DNA of 64,000 bases from Sclerotinia nivalis (lineage: Eukaryota; Ascomycota; Leotiomycetes; Helotiales; Sclerotiniaceae). This document shows, in pieces, positions 1-11,531 of the stretch; position 1 is the first letter of the stretch, and each line of letters begins with the position of its first letter. Location: the NCBI GenBank assembly GCA_029531795.1, contig JAPEIS010000003.1, positions 3,202,050 to 3,266,049 on the forward strand, read 5' to 3'. Under the pieces are notes generated by a model. The model was not told where the DNA came from. It ran no database searches and saw only the letters and a list, made by a program, of their open reading frames with translations. The position numbers were made by a program, and so were the translations under genes.

Positions 1-798
1 AATATCTTGCAGATTAATAAAATCGTCAATTTACTCTCTGAATCTCTTCGCAAACTTCAATCCCCAGGAATCGACCCTAGCAATTATATGGTATTGAAAC
101 CAAATCCGGTAGAAGGGGCTCAGAATAATGGAGATCAACTTCCGTCTCTCTTCATTTACCTCCTTAACTTTTTCTCCAAAGCCATTGTTTCCCAATTTAC
201 AACTGAGGCGGCGGTTCGACCAGAAACCGCAGACCCTGTTGGTGTCATCGCCGTGTCAATATTTGCCAGAACGGAATTCTTATGGAGGGGTGCTTCATTA
301 ATCGATATCCTAATCGCAAAGATGCGAATTTCAATACCTATAATCTTCGGAGTTCGTGGAAATGAGAAAACAGAAGAAGGAAGAGCTCGAGTAGGGTGGC
401 AAAGGCTGGATGATGGAAATTGGATCGATGAACAAATTCATAACAATAGGATGGTTGGATTAGCGGCGGGCTATGCAGCAATTTCCTTGCGAGATTTTTC
501 CAAGGTAAAACTCACGAATCCTTGGCCACCGACGAATTATTGGAGGTCTATGGCTAGTATTGTGTCTACTCCAACGGAACAAGCTTCACCATCACAATAT
601 ACGATCCTACGATCCATGATTGAGGGTTGGGAACAGAGATTCATCGAACTGTATGGAGTTCAAGCAGTTGCTGCCCTGAGAGTTGCATTGATAGATTTCC
701 CAGCTCGCGCTCCCCCTTCAGCAAAAGTGGCTGCTGGCTCGTTGAGTGTTTTAGTCGACAAATTGGATAGGGACAAGGGGTTGCGGCTTGCCTATTGA
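1..798 (+). CDS. GLE1: GLE1-like mRNA export factor, C-terminal part (cut by window edge)
   Basis: The reading frame is open from base 1 to the TGA at 796-798, so the 5' part lies outside the window and no start codon is visible. The protein matches the conserved helical C-terminal domain of Gle1: a YLLNFFSKAIVSQF stretch, then a DPVGVIAVSIFA segment, WRGASLIDILIAKMR, a GVRGNEKTEEGRARVGW block, and NPWPPTNYWRSMA followed by the AALRVAL..FPARAP ending. In this family the domain binds and activates the DEAD-box ATPase Dbp5 with inositol hexakisphosphate at the cytoplasmic face of the nuclear pore, releasing exported mRNPs. No introns or lesions are visible here. As an essential housekeeping gene it marks the core-like edge of this chromosome end. 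Family assignment is confident; function is by family knowledge. Confidence 0.9.
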   Translation, partial: NILQINKIVNLLSESLRKLQSPGIDPSNYMVLKPNPVEGAQNNGDQLPSLFIYLLNFFSKAIVSQFTTEAAVRPETADPVGVIAVSIFARTEFLWRGASLIDILIAKMRISIPIIFGVRGNEKTEEGRARVGWQRLDDGNWIDEQIHNNRMVGLAAGYAAISLRDFSKVKLTNPWPPTNYWRSMASIVSTPTEQASPSQYTILRSMIEGWEQRFIELYGVQAVAALRVALIDFPARAPPSAKVAAGSLSVLVDKLDRDKGLRLAY

Positions 799-2199
799 AC
801 AATAGGAGTGCTTGTATAGTACGTTAATTACAATAGGGGGAGCGGCTTGGATATGTTTAAATAGGGGCTGACTAGCAATTGTATTGATATTTTACATGCA
901 TGAGAGGCGTTAAGGGTGAAATGATGAAGTAGAGAGTACTTCGTATGTCAGCGTTGGAGAGAGGTGGAGATGAAGATGGAACTATTCTTGTGTAGCGAAT
1001 TATATACCCACAGAAATAATAATTTATCCCATGAGTCTTTTGCAAGTTCAGGACTTGTGGTTACATTGCTTGATAGATTTCCCCGCATCCGCCTCGGAGA
1101 ATTTGAGCAGGGAAGATTATGCGCGTGGGCTATCATAAGCTCTTGGCCTAGGGGTTTGTGTATTTTGATTTGAAAATTCGACATTACAAACTTCTCAAAT
1201 CTTCTTTCTCTATTTTAAACCCTCGTCTTGATTTCAAATCCGTCGCGTACTCCAACCCAACCACTCGATATTCCCCTCCTCTCTTCTCGTGTAATTATAT
1301 CCGTAATGTTATCCATGTTGCTCGAACTATATTTTTCTGTTTTCTTTCCTTTCCTGTTTCTTTGCCTCTCTATACCTTGGATTCATCCACAACATAAACA
1401 CCTCGTCTATGTCCTCATCATCTATCTCCGCCACACCTTAAATATCCGTCTACTTTCAGCTCCTCTCCCTTTCCTACCTCCCCTTTTTCTCCTCCGCAAA
1501 TTTCACACTTCCTACCCTCCTCTACTTTCCTCCATGGCATCCACTCCCTCCACTTTTTCTCTCTCTCCACATTTCCGCACTTCCACCCCCGTCTTACTCT
1601 CCTGGACATCTAAAAACATCCTCCCTCCCAAAAAGCGCCATATCATCTGCCAGATAAACTTCATTATAATCCACATCTACACATTTCATACCCCCCGTTG
1701 GACCTACATGGGGACAGTGCACCTTTTTGTTGTCAGCCTGCTGTTTCTTTACTTTATTGGCCGAATACTATGAGCTTATTCGCAAAGACATAGGGTTAAA
1801 AGGAAGGTAGAAGAAGAGGGGAAGGTTAATGGTGAGGGATGGGGCGAAACAATGAAGAGAGGGAGTTGAGAATGAAATATGAGTGGATAAGGAGAAGCGC
1901 AAAGGGAAAAAGGAAGGTTAGGAGAGGAGGAGGAAGAGAAAACATACTTCAGGCCGTACCTGAGTCAAAATAACATGTACCAATCTATAAACAATATTAT
2001 CACCCAATGTTTCATCGAAGGAACCGAAAGGTTTGGTGAGAAGTGTTGTGATGCATCTAGATCACTATGTTCTGGATCAGCATGTTTCTTCCTTTCGCTC
2101 CTCTTCCCTTTCCTTTCCTTTTCCAGCTCTTCAAAAAATCCCCGTTACTATTCTCCATTTCTGTAATTTTTCCGTCCATCAAATCAACCAGCACAAATT
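799..2199. other. Intergenic stretch with strong purine/pyrimidine strand bias
   Basis: No supportable gene seen. From about 1200 to 1640 the plus strand is strongly pyrimidine-rich (C/T runs with few G). From about 1795 to 1945 it is strongly purine-rich (A/G runs). Open frames here are low-complexity products of that bias and have no recognisable domain. Confidence 0.6.
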
Positions 2200-2971
2200 C
2201 CGTGTTAACAAAACAAAATAAAACTGCAGGCTTAACAAGGGCAAATAAAAATTGCCACACCTTCCATAAACCTGATTCTTCCCTGTACATCTCGCCTTTA
2301 TTTGCGGACAAAGATTCGACACCTCGTCAAAAATATCAATGCCTATCTTACTCAGATCCACACCCGCATATTTCGCAAACCAGAGGCAGAGATTAGGAAT
2401 TTGCATCATAATAAAGAACAGCACCCGTGTCATCGAACCTCCAGAATGCGATTTCTTTGATTCTGGTTACGTATTGTCTGTTAGTGTGAGAGCCCGGATG
2501 AACGACGGTGGTATTGAGGTAGACCACAGTGCTGGCTACTTCAGGACAGCCGGAGGGGGAGGAATGGAGCTGGTAGGAGGTGAAGGCATTGTAGCTTGGG
2601 ACTCATAATTGTAAGTTAAGGGGTTTGTTCATGCGGGATGTGGTGATGGGAATTGGGGACCGGGGACCTGGTTTTAGGAATAGAAATAGATAGAGCACGG
2701 AATACTTACGTAGAATGCCGACTCCTGTTTGACCCGGAATAGGAGAAAGAGTGAAGAAATATTCGGTAGAGTCATCGAAGCCGGTAAAATTTCCGAGCGG
2801 TGAGATGCGGCCGGTTGCTACAAAGGGGACGTTAGTTTTCGTGGTAGAAAGTGTATGTTTTCTTCTAGTCTGGATTGCAGTCCAGATTCCCGAGCTTTGG
2901 AACTGAGGATGGAATCTTTGAGCAACTCTTGACATTTTTAATTGATTCGACCTTCCAAGCAAGCTCAACAT
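2200..2971 (-). pseudogene. Frameshifted gene of an uncharacterised fungal protein family
   Basis: On the minus strand an exon ending at 2710 is followed by a clear 5' splice site (GTAAGT, 2709-2704). A continuing exon can start near 2601 in matching phase. The joined product has VPFVATGRISPLGNF and FDDSTEYFF before the junction, then SSPSGCPEVASTVVYL, VVHPGS..TNRQYVTRIKEIAFWRFDD and GAVLYYDA after it. This pattern resembles a family of fungal proteins of unknown function that I recall but cannot name. At about 2401 the frame is lost: the next conserved block (IPNLCLWFAKYAGVDLSKIG, then LCPQIKARCTG) continues in another frame, and the end near 2200 is degenerate. An upstream start (MGPRLLPLDSL near 3112) is possible through a further intron. 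I read it as a decayed gene; a sequencing indel is the alternative. Confidence 0.5.
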
Positions 2972-3651
2972 TTATCAAGTCCACATCAAAAAGCCCAATT
3001 AATAGCTCGTAATAGGACCGCAATTTCGAATACAGAAAACCATGAACGAATGAGGGAAACGAGCTAAACTTACCATTTTCATTAAAGAGTCCAGAGGGAG
3101 TAGCCGAGGACCCATGAGTGAGAATGGGAAGGGTATTGGGGTAGATTGTCGTGTTATATATTTTACTTATGCTGAGTATGGGGTTCTGTCAGCAATGAAA
3201 ATTGATCTAACCCAACCACACATGAGTATGGCTAGAATCAAACGAAACGACGACAGAAAAAAAGATGGGCTGGATCAAGTACGTTTCACGGTTCCTGGCT
3301 CGGAAATCATACGTATATGTATTCGTATCCGCGATCACACAACTGACGTGCGCAAGTGAAAGTCCGAGTGAAATGAATGAGAAGAGCAACATCATAATGG
3401 TGAAATAGATCAAATTGAAGCAAAGGCAATAAAGTGAACAGGACAAACCAAAACAGATACCATCTGCCAACCTCAAATATAACAAAACAAAGGGGGACGT
3501 CACATAGAATCTACGGTACGGGAAACCATGTGCCCGAGTTTCCCAGAAGAGAAGGTTTCAACGTATTCAGCTTGCTTGGTCCCCGAACTATCTCATTGCG
3601 GCGTCTGTCACGTAGCACGAGGTGCTGAAAATGTCTTGCTGCACCCCATCT

Positions 3652-4472
3652 AACCTAGATGTAGACGAAATCCGAAGAATGGAATACTCTTCTCTATTCA
3701 TCTAATTCGGCCTATTCGAAAATATACCCCTGGAAGACTAGCTCAAAGATCGGAATTCCAGAAAACACCAAGAGAAGCTCTATTAGTGCTTTGTTTCAGC
3801 TTAAAATCGGTCATGGATATTTCAAATCTTACCTACAACGATTCGGAATCTCAGCAAATGATAATTGTAGATGTGGAAAGAGAGAATCTCCTAATCATCT
3901 CCTACTCAGTTACCCATTATACAAATCAACAAGAAGAATATTCAAGAAAAACAACCCTACCTCCCGACTTACTATGAAATACCTACTTCACACCAAAGCA
4001 GGAATCATTAAGATCCTTGAATTTATCGAGGAAACAAAAATAGCCACCAGATCATGGTATCTAATTAGGATGCAAGAGAATGTAGAACAAGAAGGCGAAG
4101 GTGAAGAGGGTGAACTGAGAGAAAATGGTTAATTGGGTCAATTTGATCAATTTACCCCTCTATGTAGGGTAAATCGTTCCAATTTCGAATTATATCACAT
4201 TTCATTTGTTATTTTCCTTATTATATACGAGAGTATTTGTAAGGTGGGCTTTGTTCCCCAAGATTAGTTTTCACTTCCCCTATTCAAAAATTAGTAGATT
4301 GAGGCCACTTCAATCTTCCCAAATTGTATTAGCTACAGCCGAATATGGCCAGCAATTCTCCATTTGTTACTTGTTAGAAGCCTATAAAGCTCCTAGCCGT
4401 CTTAGATAGTCTTAGACTCAGTGTAGACGTTAATTTAATCAATCAATCAATCAATCAACCTAGATGTAGACG
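3652..4472 (+). mobile_element. 5'-truncated Tad-like LINE with perfect 16-bp target-site duplication
   Basis: The insert runs 3668-4456 and is bounded by identical 16-bp copies of aacctagatgtagacg at 3652-3667 and 4457-4472. It begins inside ORF2, late in or just after the RNase H domain, and keeps the C-terminal part. A frame from about 3791 to 4132 encodes FQLKIGHGYFKSYLQRFGIS, then a CRCGKRES..H..L zinc-knuckle-like motif, then a KYLLHTKAGIIK block. The 3' untranslated region and an (AATC)n tail (about 4436-4456) follow. It matches the 3' end of the full-length element at 38399-44369, and the abrupt 5' end inside ORF2 is typical of incomplete target-primed reverse transcription. It is dead on arrival and encodes no complete protein. 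Confidence 0.92.
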
Positions 4473-7235
4473 GAGAAAAGGGCATGATTTCCATGCATTG
4501 GAGTACGAGATTGGGATTGGATTTTCGTCAGGGCATACGAGGTTACGGCACTACCTCAATATCAAGCTGCCATAAAAAAAGGTATTTGAGGAATAGGATC
4601 CTGAGATCAAGATTTTTGAATGTATACGTATGTTTGTGGTTTTGAAATTTTCAATGCGAAGCTGAAACTACGAGCCAAGAAAGCTTGAATGAGGGATTAA
4701 GATTTGATATTTGCACATCTAGTTCGGTACTGATCAGACGAAGCTGATGATTGTATATCATGGATGTAGAGTAATTTGAGTTCGTGATACCACCTTTGAC
4801 CTCACTACCTTGGCAATAGGGCAACACAAAATATATGACTGGAAAGACGAGAAGGGGATATTCAAGGCCGACAACATTCCGGGAAGTCAAGACTCAAATT
4901 CAGTTGAAATGAACCTGGTAAGCACCTGTACCCTCGATCAAAAGCTCAATTGGTTGTGATGTGGCAAGTCTCATCAATTATCGACCACAGAGGTACTGTA
5001 GCTGAAGGGTTAGGTCTCTGTGTTATATGCAAGGGGGCGTATACATAATTTGATGTGGGAGTTTGGACGCAGAAGTGGAAGCTTCAAAATGATAGATCTT
5101 AATTCAGGCTGAGCCTCAGAGCTTGAGATAATGGGAATTGTTTCAAATTGAGTTCAGAAGACAAATACTTCAGTGATGGCAGAATGTTGCGACAAGAAGT
5201 GCTTCAGTGCTAGTCTACTAGTCCCTCTCCCAATCTCGAAACCTCAATCTGTGAAACCATCTCAGATTAACAACATTCCAATACTTTTGGACGTTCCTAG
5301 TAGCGCTCATTTACATCAGAACATTAAGCATCGGTATTGAATGTGGGAATGGCTGCAAAAACTCATACCAACAATTCAGATGTTGGCTCACCCCAAGGCT
5401 AAAAACTCACTTCCTTACCTTCAACCAACCTTAGAGACCGTCATCACTCTTTTAGGCCCGTCGGAACACCTTTTAGAGTTGATGGCAAGGGAGAAATTTG
5501 AAATTTCACCTCCTGAATTGTCCATTCCCACTAAGAATATTCAAAGGTTTGTCAACAGATTTTGGATCGGTCAGATTTCCTTTTAACTTTCCAGGCGATA
5601 CCGTTTTGATTGAAGAGTACGTCAACCGCCCGTAAAGGTGGTACCACATAATGAGCGGTCACTAAAAATCATCAGTGAAGTGTCTCCCTGCACTGGATAG
5701 TAAAAAAAAAGAAGCAAAAGCTGAGCCGCTCCGAAGACTTCCGGAGTATTGACAACGGAATGTCCGGATGATGACTTGATGGTGGAGAAATTTCACATAC
5801 TCACGGAGCATCTACATAACATCAAACTTTCGAAATTGAGAATAAATGAGTGCGTATTTGACTTAGTGGTGGGAGACAATTGAGGACGACTGAGGGCTGG
5901 CGGTCATTATGGCCAAATTTGGGATATCTCGTCACCGCCTCAATTTGCACGGGTGGTATGAAGTCAATGACGAGGACTCCACGTTCAAGAGTCTTTGTTG
6001 TAGTCGATGGCTACAATAAAATCAATGAACTTCGATGCAATTTCCTTTCATTTCGTGAAAAGTTTTGGTGGTTTTAGCATGTTCCGTGAATTTGAGTTGT
6101 GCCCGTGCTTGCGAATTGATGTATCCTTGAGGTTCGAACCCCTTTGCTCTGCATCTCATTGTCATTTACCTTGCACCTAGAAGGGCTTTCGTTCAGATCA
6201 TCTGCAATTGGTTAATTTGCACTCCGTCTCTTGAAAAGTGTGGTACTTCAACTCCCCTCCGTGCATTCCGCGGCATAGAGGGGTCGTGGCGACAGGAAGT
6301 AGAACAATGACTGACGGGCATTTTAGAGGTCTAACTGAAAAGCATGTTGATAGTGAAGCCGCACCGGAGTTTTGTACAGAACGAGAGATCAATTAGGTTG
6401 ACCGATATCTGGGGCGACAACAAATACTCATACCAAAACAAATTTTCGGCCGAATAATCACATGACCATGATTCGTAAATGATGCCATGGTTTCATGAAA
6501 TGCTGGTGAAAACATCTCCCGCATCAACTACCGATCTTACCAGATCTCCTCTGTCATGGAATTCTCAGATTTCGTCAACTATAAACCCCGTTAACTCCAA
6601 TCTAAAGATCTTCTGTATTCTCGGCGATAATGGGTGCAAAAACTTATAACGGGATTACGGACTCTTATCATTTTTCTGATGCAAAGTTTTCAGGGGTCGT
6701 TACTTTTCCCTTACTTTCCCTTTGAAATTTTACATCATCGGCCGAAAAGTTTCCCCACAAAAAGATGAACTACAGAACAAAACCATCGGCTTGACATCAA
6801 AAGCATAGAGCGGCTTGCCATTACGATTCCACTTGAAAGTTGTGTTTGTCCTCTAGTGAGTCGGATTATAAATCCGATAGATGAAAGCAGGAATTTGGGT
6901 TAACAACGATGAAGCTTGTCCGAAAGAGGAAATCTTGGACAACTTCGCTTTTCATCTAGCGACGCTTTTTCTATCGTGTTCGATGATTACTATACTATAG
7001 TTGTGGGAAGTGTTTCAAACCTAGATCTTGTCCAACTGATTCCATCATTTTCCAATTTCAAATCTTTATCCTATATCCTATATCCTTGACCGCTGTTGAT
7101 GGCTGAAGCGCAAAGCCTAAAAATATGAGCACGTCCGAATAAAGATCCAATTAATTCTTATCTACCACTCTATTATGTCTCCACATAGTTTAGTATGGGG
7201 ACAAGACAATGATATGTTCAAATGAGAGGAGCAAC
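4473..7235. other. Intergenic region, no confident gene
   Basis: I see no recognisable protein. One frame at 5341-5583 (starts MWEWLQKLIPTIQ) could be an exon: a GT..AG pair (gtttgt ... ttccag, about 5547-5594) would splice to a short tail. There is no family match, so I do not call it a gene. A TTCGAA-containing motif near 6133 is not part of a foldable tRNA. The 3' half is the probable promoter side of the ADH gene. Confidence 0.5.
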
Positions 7236-7241
7236 TATAAA
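7236..7241 (+). promoter_or_regulatory. TATA-like element of the ADH gene
   Basis: TATAAA lies about 100 bp upstream of the ADH start, followed by a CT/CA-rich leader (TTTCCTCATCACATC..) ending in an A-rich start context (ACAAAATG). It is the only TATAAA close upstream. The assignment is positional inference. Confidence 0.4.
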
Positions 7242-7338
7242 GTCCTCGACTTGAACCATCTTTTCCAACATTTCCTCATCACATCATAACCAAATACACT
7301 TTTCACATTCACAACCAAACAACTAAACATACCACAAA

Positions 7339-8580
7339 ATGTCCACAGATTATAAGTTCCAAGGATGGTTGGGTCTCGACGCCGAATCCGCCAATGGAAA
7401 GATGGTTTGGCAGGAGTTTGAACCTAAGCCATTCGAAGAGACCGATGTTGATATCCAAATCACTCACTGTGGTATCTGCGGCTCAGACATACACACTTTA
7501 AGATCCGGGTGGGGTCCATCAGACTACCCAGTCTGCGTTGGTCACGAAATTGTTGGAAAAGCTGTTAGAGTCGGATCTAAGGTTAAGGATATTAAGCTTG
7601 GAGATCGCGTTGGCGTTGGTGCTCAAAGTGGTTCTTGTATGAACCAAAAGGGTGATTGTGAAGCTTGTGCTGACGGGTAGGTCTGCTTCTTTTCAGAATG
7701 GTGAGATAAAACTAACGTGCCTAGTCAACAACAATACTGCGCATCCGGCACCAGTACTTACGCCAGCAAATGGCCTAATGGAAGCAAATCATACGGAGGT
7801 TATGCTGATTACTGGCGCGGAAGCGGTGATTTTGTGATCAAGATCCCAGATTCAATCCCATCCGATATTGCAGCCCCTATGCTTTGTGGTGGTATCACTG
7901 CTTTCTCACCACTTGTACAAAATGGGGCTGGTCCCGGTAAGCGGGTTGCAATCGTTGGAATTGGTGGTTTGGGACATTTTGGTATTATGGGCGCAAAGGC
8001 TTTGGGTTGTGATGAAATCACAGCTATTTCTAGAACTTCCGCAAAGAAGGAAGATGCATTCAAGATGGGCGCTACTAGATTCATTGGTGAGTTTGGATTC
8101 TTTTGTTCAATCTAATGGAGATACTAACGAATAAACGTATAGCCACCGATGAAGAACCAGATTGGGCCACAAAATATGGAAACTCCCTAGATCTCATCGT
8201 CAGCACTGTCTCCTCGCCAAAACTTCCACTTCAAGGCTACCTCAATCTTCTCAGATTCAAGGGTAAATTCGTCCAAGTTGGTGCCCCTGAAGATACCATT
8301 CCTGGATTTAACAGTAAGCCATAATCTCTTCCCATCGTAGGTATTCTATTGACACAAATCAGTGTTTTCGCTCATTCTCAAGAACCTTTCCATCGGTGCC
8401 TCGCTCATTGGTCCCCCACAAGAGATCAAGGACATGTTAGCACTTTTCGCCGAGAAGGGTGTTAAGACCTGGAACAACAATGTTCCAATGAAGGATGCCA
8501 ACAAAGCTATTGTTGACATGGAGGATGGTAAGGCGAGATATAGATATGTTTTGGTGAATGAGAAGCATATCGATGCTTAG
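7339..8580 (+). CDS. Zinc-dependent, NADP-type (cinnamyl/ADH6-like) alcohol dehydrogenase, four exons
   Basis: Exons are 7339-7676, 7725-8086, 8143-8313 and 8363-8580. All introns are GT..AG, several with CTAAC/CTGAC-like branch points, and phases close to give 362 aa, the usual length for the family. Catalytic zinc ligands are visible at Cys47 (in HCGICGSDIH) and His69-Glu70 (GHEIVG). Structural zinc cysteines are about 100, 107, 110 and 118. The Rossmann motif is GIGGLGHFG, followed by a pattern typical of NADP(H)-preferring members. The family reduces aldehydes (cinnamaldehydes, medium-chain and furan aldehydes) to alcohols in the cytosol, often in detoxification. The start is supported by the domain boundary and an A at -3. 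No lesions are seen. The substrate cannot be told from sequence. Confidence 0.93.
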
Positions 8581-9289
8581 GCTTTGCAACTTTACGTTTG
8601 GAAAGTACCTATGTAGTGGTAAAATTGACGGCTAGCTTTGTATGCCCATATTGCTGCTCAATTGATCGTTGTGAAATGCATGTCAGCCCCGAAGAATAGG
8701 ATTGAGAACAAGGTTCCCAAGGTCCGCACTGTTTCTAATCCTTATATTTCTTTAAAAGGTTGAAATAATTTGGAATTTTCCAATTCATTGGAATATTCAA
8801 ACTTTTTTCAAATATTCAAAACTTTCACATTGATTCCTTTAATGTGGATTACCGAACAAGCTTTTTTGAGAAAAGGTTACATTCAAAATAATAACCGCCT
8901 TTCCCTTCCCGCTTCTTTTTTTCTCCCACCTTTTGTACACTTTTTCCCACTTTCAATTTTTCAATACTCCATCCCTAGATAACAACAACAACAACAACAA
9001 CAGCAGAAGTAGAAACCTAGAAAGCTTCCTAAAATTGCGATATATTGCGACCAATTCTTCTTCTTAACTCTTCTCAATTCTTCCTCCTTATTTCGTAGCA
9101 ATTACACAGTCTTTCTCTTTTCGATACCGCGCGACGTCCCACAATCAAGATTTCACCCTTCGAGGATTACGAGTCGATCTTTCAAATACCTCTTCTCTTG
9201 ATTTTTCTACCAATGATCATAGACATCCTCTAGACATCAAGACCTGTTTCGGCCTGATTCAAACAATCAATACACACGACAACTTAATC
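8581..9289. other. Intergenic region with a CAA microsatellite in the next gene's leader
   Basis: This holds the ADH 3' side and the probable promoter/5' leader of the gene at 9290. Pyrimidine-rich tracts (about 8900-8960) are followed by an imperfect (CAA)n run near 8981-9006. The leader before the ATG is long (several hundred bases) with no evident splice need. Confidence 0.5.
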
Positions 9290-10315
9290 ATGGCTTCGTC
9301 GGCAGGCTCTAAACGCCTGAAGACAGTCGCGGAATCCCTCTTTTCAAGCGAGGATGATCCAGCAATTGACAAACTCGCCGGGGTCGCGATTCCTCCTGAA
9401 ACCTCTCAGAATCTTATGAAGATGGCTCCTTATTTGGGCCTCTCTGGTGAAGGGGCGGTCGGCGAATTCTTAAGGTCGAACGAGTTCCTGCCGACATTCA
9501 AAGATCTCTATCAGCAGGTTATCTCACCCCGCACCGCCTCCGTCCCAAATTTCAAAGGACCGTCTTTAAAATCAGTCCAAAGTGAAATCCTTCGGGGAGA
9601 AACTTATGGAGACAGAAAGTACTCTGCTTGTGTCCTGAATATGTCGTGTTGGGAGGAGATCGATCATTACGCCCTCTGCTTACATCGTCTATGCTGTATC
9701 AATTCGACTGTACGAAATGGCTTATTCTTTCGACGCCAGATGAGTACTATGGAAATGGAAGTTTGTCTTTGGATGTGCATAGTTCGTGCAACTGCTGATG
9801 CCAACCGGCTTATTGTCAACGCGAAAAAAAGGAAGAGCATTGGACAGAGTGTTGACATCGATTCACTCTTATTTTCTCCTCTGTCTGTGAACATATTTGG
9901 GGATAGTGCTCGAGCTGATATGAATGCCATGTATCCATCCACAACCAAGTCTCGAAAGATTGGTGAAGGCTCATCTCCCAGATCACCTTCAGCAACTTAT
10001 CAGGATGGAAATTTCGGAAGCCTGAGCCAAGCAGCTGATGAGATTGCTGGAATATTCAATCGCCCGCCACCAGCGACCAGCTCCTCCATATCCTCCAGCA
10101 TCTTTGGACGACGAATTACAAGCTCGGCCTTATCCCAATCCAGCATCACTACACCACCAACTACAACACCAGCCTTATCCCAACCCAACTTATCAACGAA
10201 TGTCACTGGACCAATTGCGAATCACCGACCGGTTTGGACTACCCAGATTGGTACTGGGAGCCAAATGATTGGAAACGGTCCTGCCTTGACACCCAATCCA
10301 ATCAAATTTGTATGA
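9290..10315 (+). CDS. Conserved-looking hypothetical protein, 341 aa
   Basis: One uninterrupted exon with a good start context (TTAATCATGGCT) and balanced codon use. I do not recognise the family. Residues 1-100 look globular, with KMAPYLGLSGEGAVGEFLRS. About 100-190 form a cysteine- and aromatic-rich helical segment (SCWEEIDHYALCLHRLCC, then MEMEVCLWMCIVRATADANR). After about residue 220 the protein is low-complexity and rich in Ser, Thr and Pro with short ALSQ-type repeats, which suggests disorder. A basic KSRK/KKRK content hints at possible nuclear location, but this is weak. No signal peptide or transmembrane segment is seen. It lies between the ADH gene and the repeat block; no function is assigned. 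Confidence 0.7.
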   Translation: MASSAGSKRLKTVAESLFSSEDDPAIDKLAGVAIPPETSQNLMKMAPYLGLSGEGAVGEFLRSNEFLPTFKDLYQQVISPRTASVPNFKGPSLKSVQSEILRGETYGDRKYSACVLNMSCWEEIDHYALCLHRLCCINSTVRNGLFFRRQMSTMEMEVCLWMCIVRATADANRLIVNAKKRKSIGQSVDIDSLLFSPLSVNIFGDSARADMNAMYPSTTKSRKIGEGSSPRSPSATYQDGNFGSLSQAADEIAGIFNRPPPATSSSISSSIFGRRITSSALSQSSITTPPTTTPALSQPNLSTNVTGPIANHRPVWTTQIGTGSQMIGNGPALTPNPIKFV

Positions 10316-10569
10316 TAGTAACTGCTGTAATTTTCTTTGGTTCAATTGATTGCCTCAACTAATATTTATTTATAAAATATAGGTCAGTATTCGCCAGTCT
10401 TTTCTGTATTCAGAAGAGAATTTGATTTGAGGTGTAACACTTTGAGCACCCTTACTGCTTCAAGCACTGGCTCGGTTTGCTTCGCCACGATGGTTTCGAT
10501 CAATCCCTCCATCGAGAACAGTCCAAACAACACTTATTTGGGACTTCCTGACGCCGACCCTACTACAGT

Positions 10570-11351
10570 TCAAATCACTGAAACTCTACGAGTATCTGTA
10601 CCCGATAAGTACCACAGAACTCTGAAATGTTTATACTCCAGAACGAAATATACTTCAAAGAATGTAACCAACTTCTGAACTTTCTCGTTAACATCAGTCT
10701 CCATATCAACCTTTGCATCACTGACGGCCTTCTTCAATTCTTCAAATTTTGCGTCCATGTTTTGTTCAAGTTGTGCTTTGACTGTTGAGAGGGCGGTAGC
10801 ACCATCTGCAATAGAGTTGTTCATTGCATCGAGGCTCCCCTTGATCTCATCACACCTCGTGCTAATGATATTAAGCCCAGACTCGGAGTTGTCCGGATCA
10901 TACCCTGCACTTACAGAAGTGGATCGGAAGGGGTGTTCCAAGTTAGGTTGCACTATGTGCCGTAATCCGGATGATTCTCTATGGATTTGGTTGGAGCTGT
11001 GTTGTCTGGTATGTGGTTCTGTTTCATCATGTCGGCGTAATTCGTTTTGGAGCTCCAAGATCTGATTGTGTAGCTCAAGTAGTACCGAGGTATCTTGGGG
11101 GATGGGTTGGGAGGCTTCAGCGACAGAATGCTGAGGTGAAGTCTGTGGTCCCGGTAATTCGGAATCATCAGGATCTTCGTTGGATAAGGGCGATGATTCT
11201 TGTTCTTCTGCTTGTGGAGAAGATCGTGGAAGTGTTCCCGAACGAACGAAAGGATTTGTTGGAGCAGAAATTTATCTTTTCCTTTCCGGCTTCGTGTATT
11301 CACTTCAGAGGTAATTGAAGAATTGGCTGGTGATTCCTTCGGAGGGGCCAT
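10570..11351 (-). pseudogene. Coiled-coil, gag-like or hypothetical ORF with a one-base frameshift
   Basis: The minus-strand ATG at 11351 opens a basic N-terminus (MAPPKESPANSS, then TRSRKGK). The frame is lost near 11278, inside a GATAAATTT tract. In the next frame a coherent product continues: ISAPTNPFVRSGTLPRS, an acidic Ser/Pro-rich region, a Leu heptad (LLELHNQILELQNELRR), and a second coiled coil (MDAKFEELKKAVSDAK, VNEKVQKL). One missing base would explain the break. Basic-disordered-coiled-coil layout and an LTR lying just upstream on the same strand (11532-12023) suggest a retroelement gag N-terminus, but no zinc knuckle, protease or polymerase follows, so a host gene fragment is possible. 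Confidence 0.4.
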
Positions 11352-11531
11352 CTTGTCGTATAGCAAGTGGTTTCCGATGTTGTCGTTTTTTTGGGGGAGG
11401 GGGGGGTTTGGGAGAGCCTTACGTCGTGGGAGTGCGTCTCACGGAATTGGGGCCTTCAAAAGGTTCTTTTTGCTTCACCTCCGGGTAGGTGTAGAACGTC
11501 TTTTGGAATTAATTTAAGAGGGTGATTTGAA

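Noticed and set aside
1158..1773. Overlapping plus-strand open frames of 79 and 181 codons
   Set aside because: They arise from C/T-rich low-complexity sequence (Ser/Pro/Leu/Phe only), with no domain, no good start context and no continuation.
5341..5586. Small ORF with a possible intron as a gene
   Set aside because: No recognisable family, short, and only one plausible splice; kept only as a note in the intergenic entry.
6130..6145. GGTTCGAACCC, like a tRNA T-loop
   Set aside because: No matching T-stem, acceptor stem, anticodon arm or D arm can be drawn on either strand around it.
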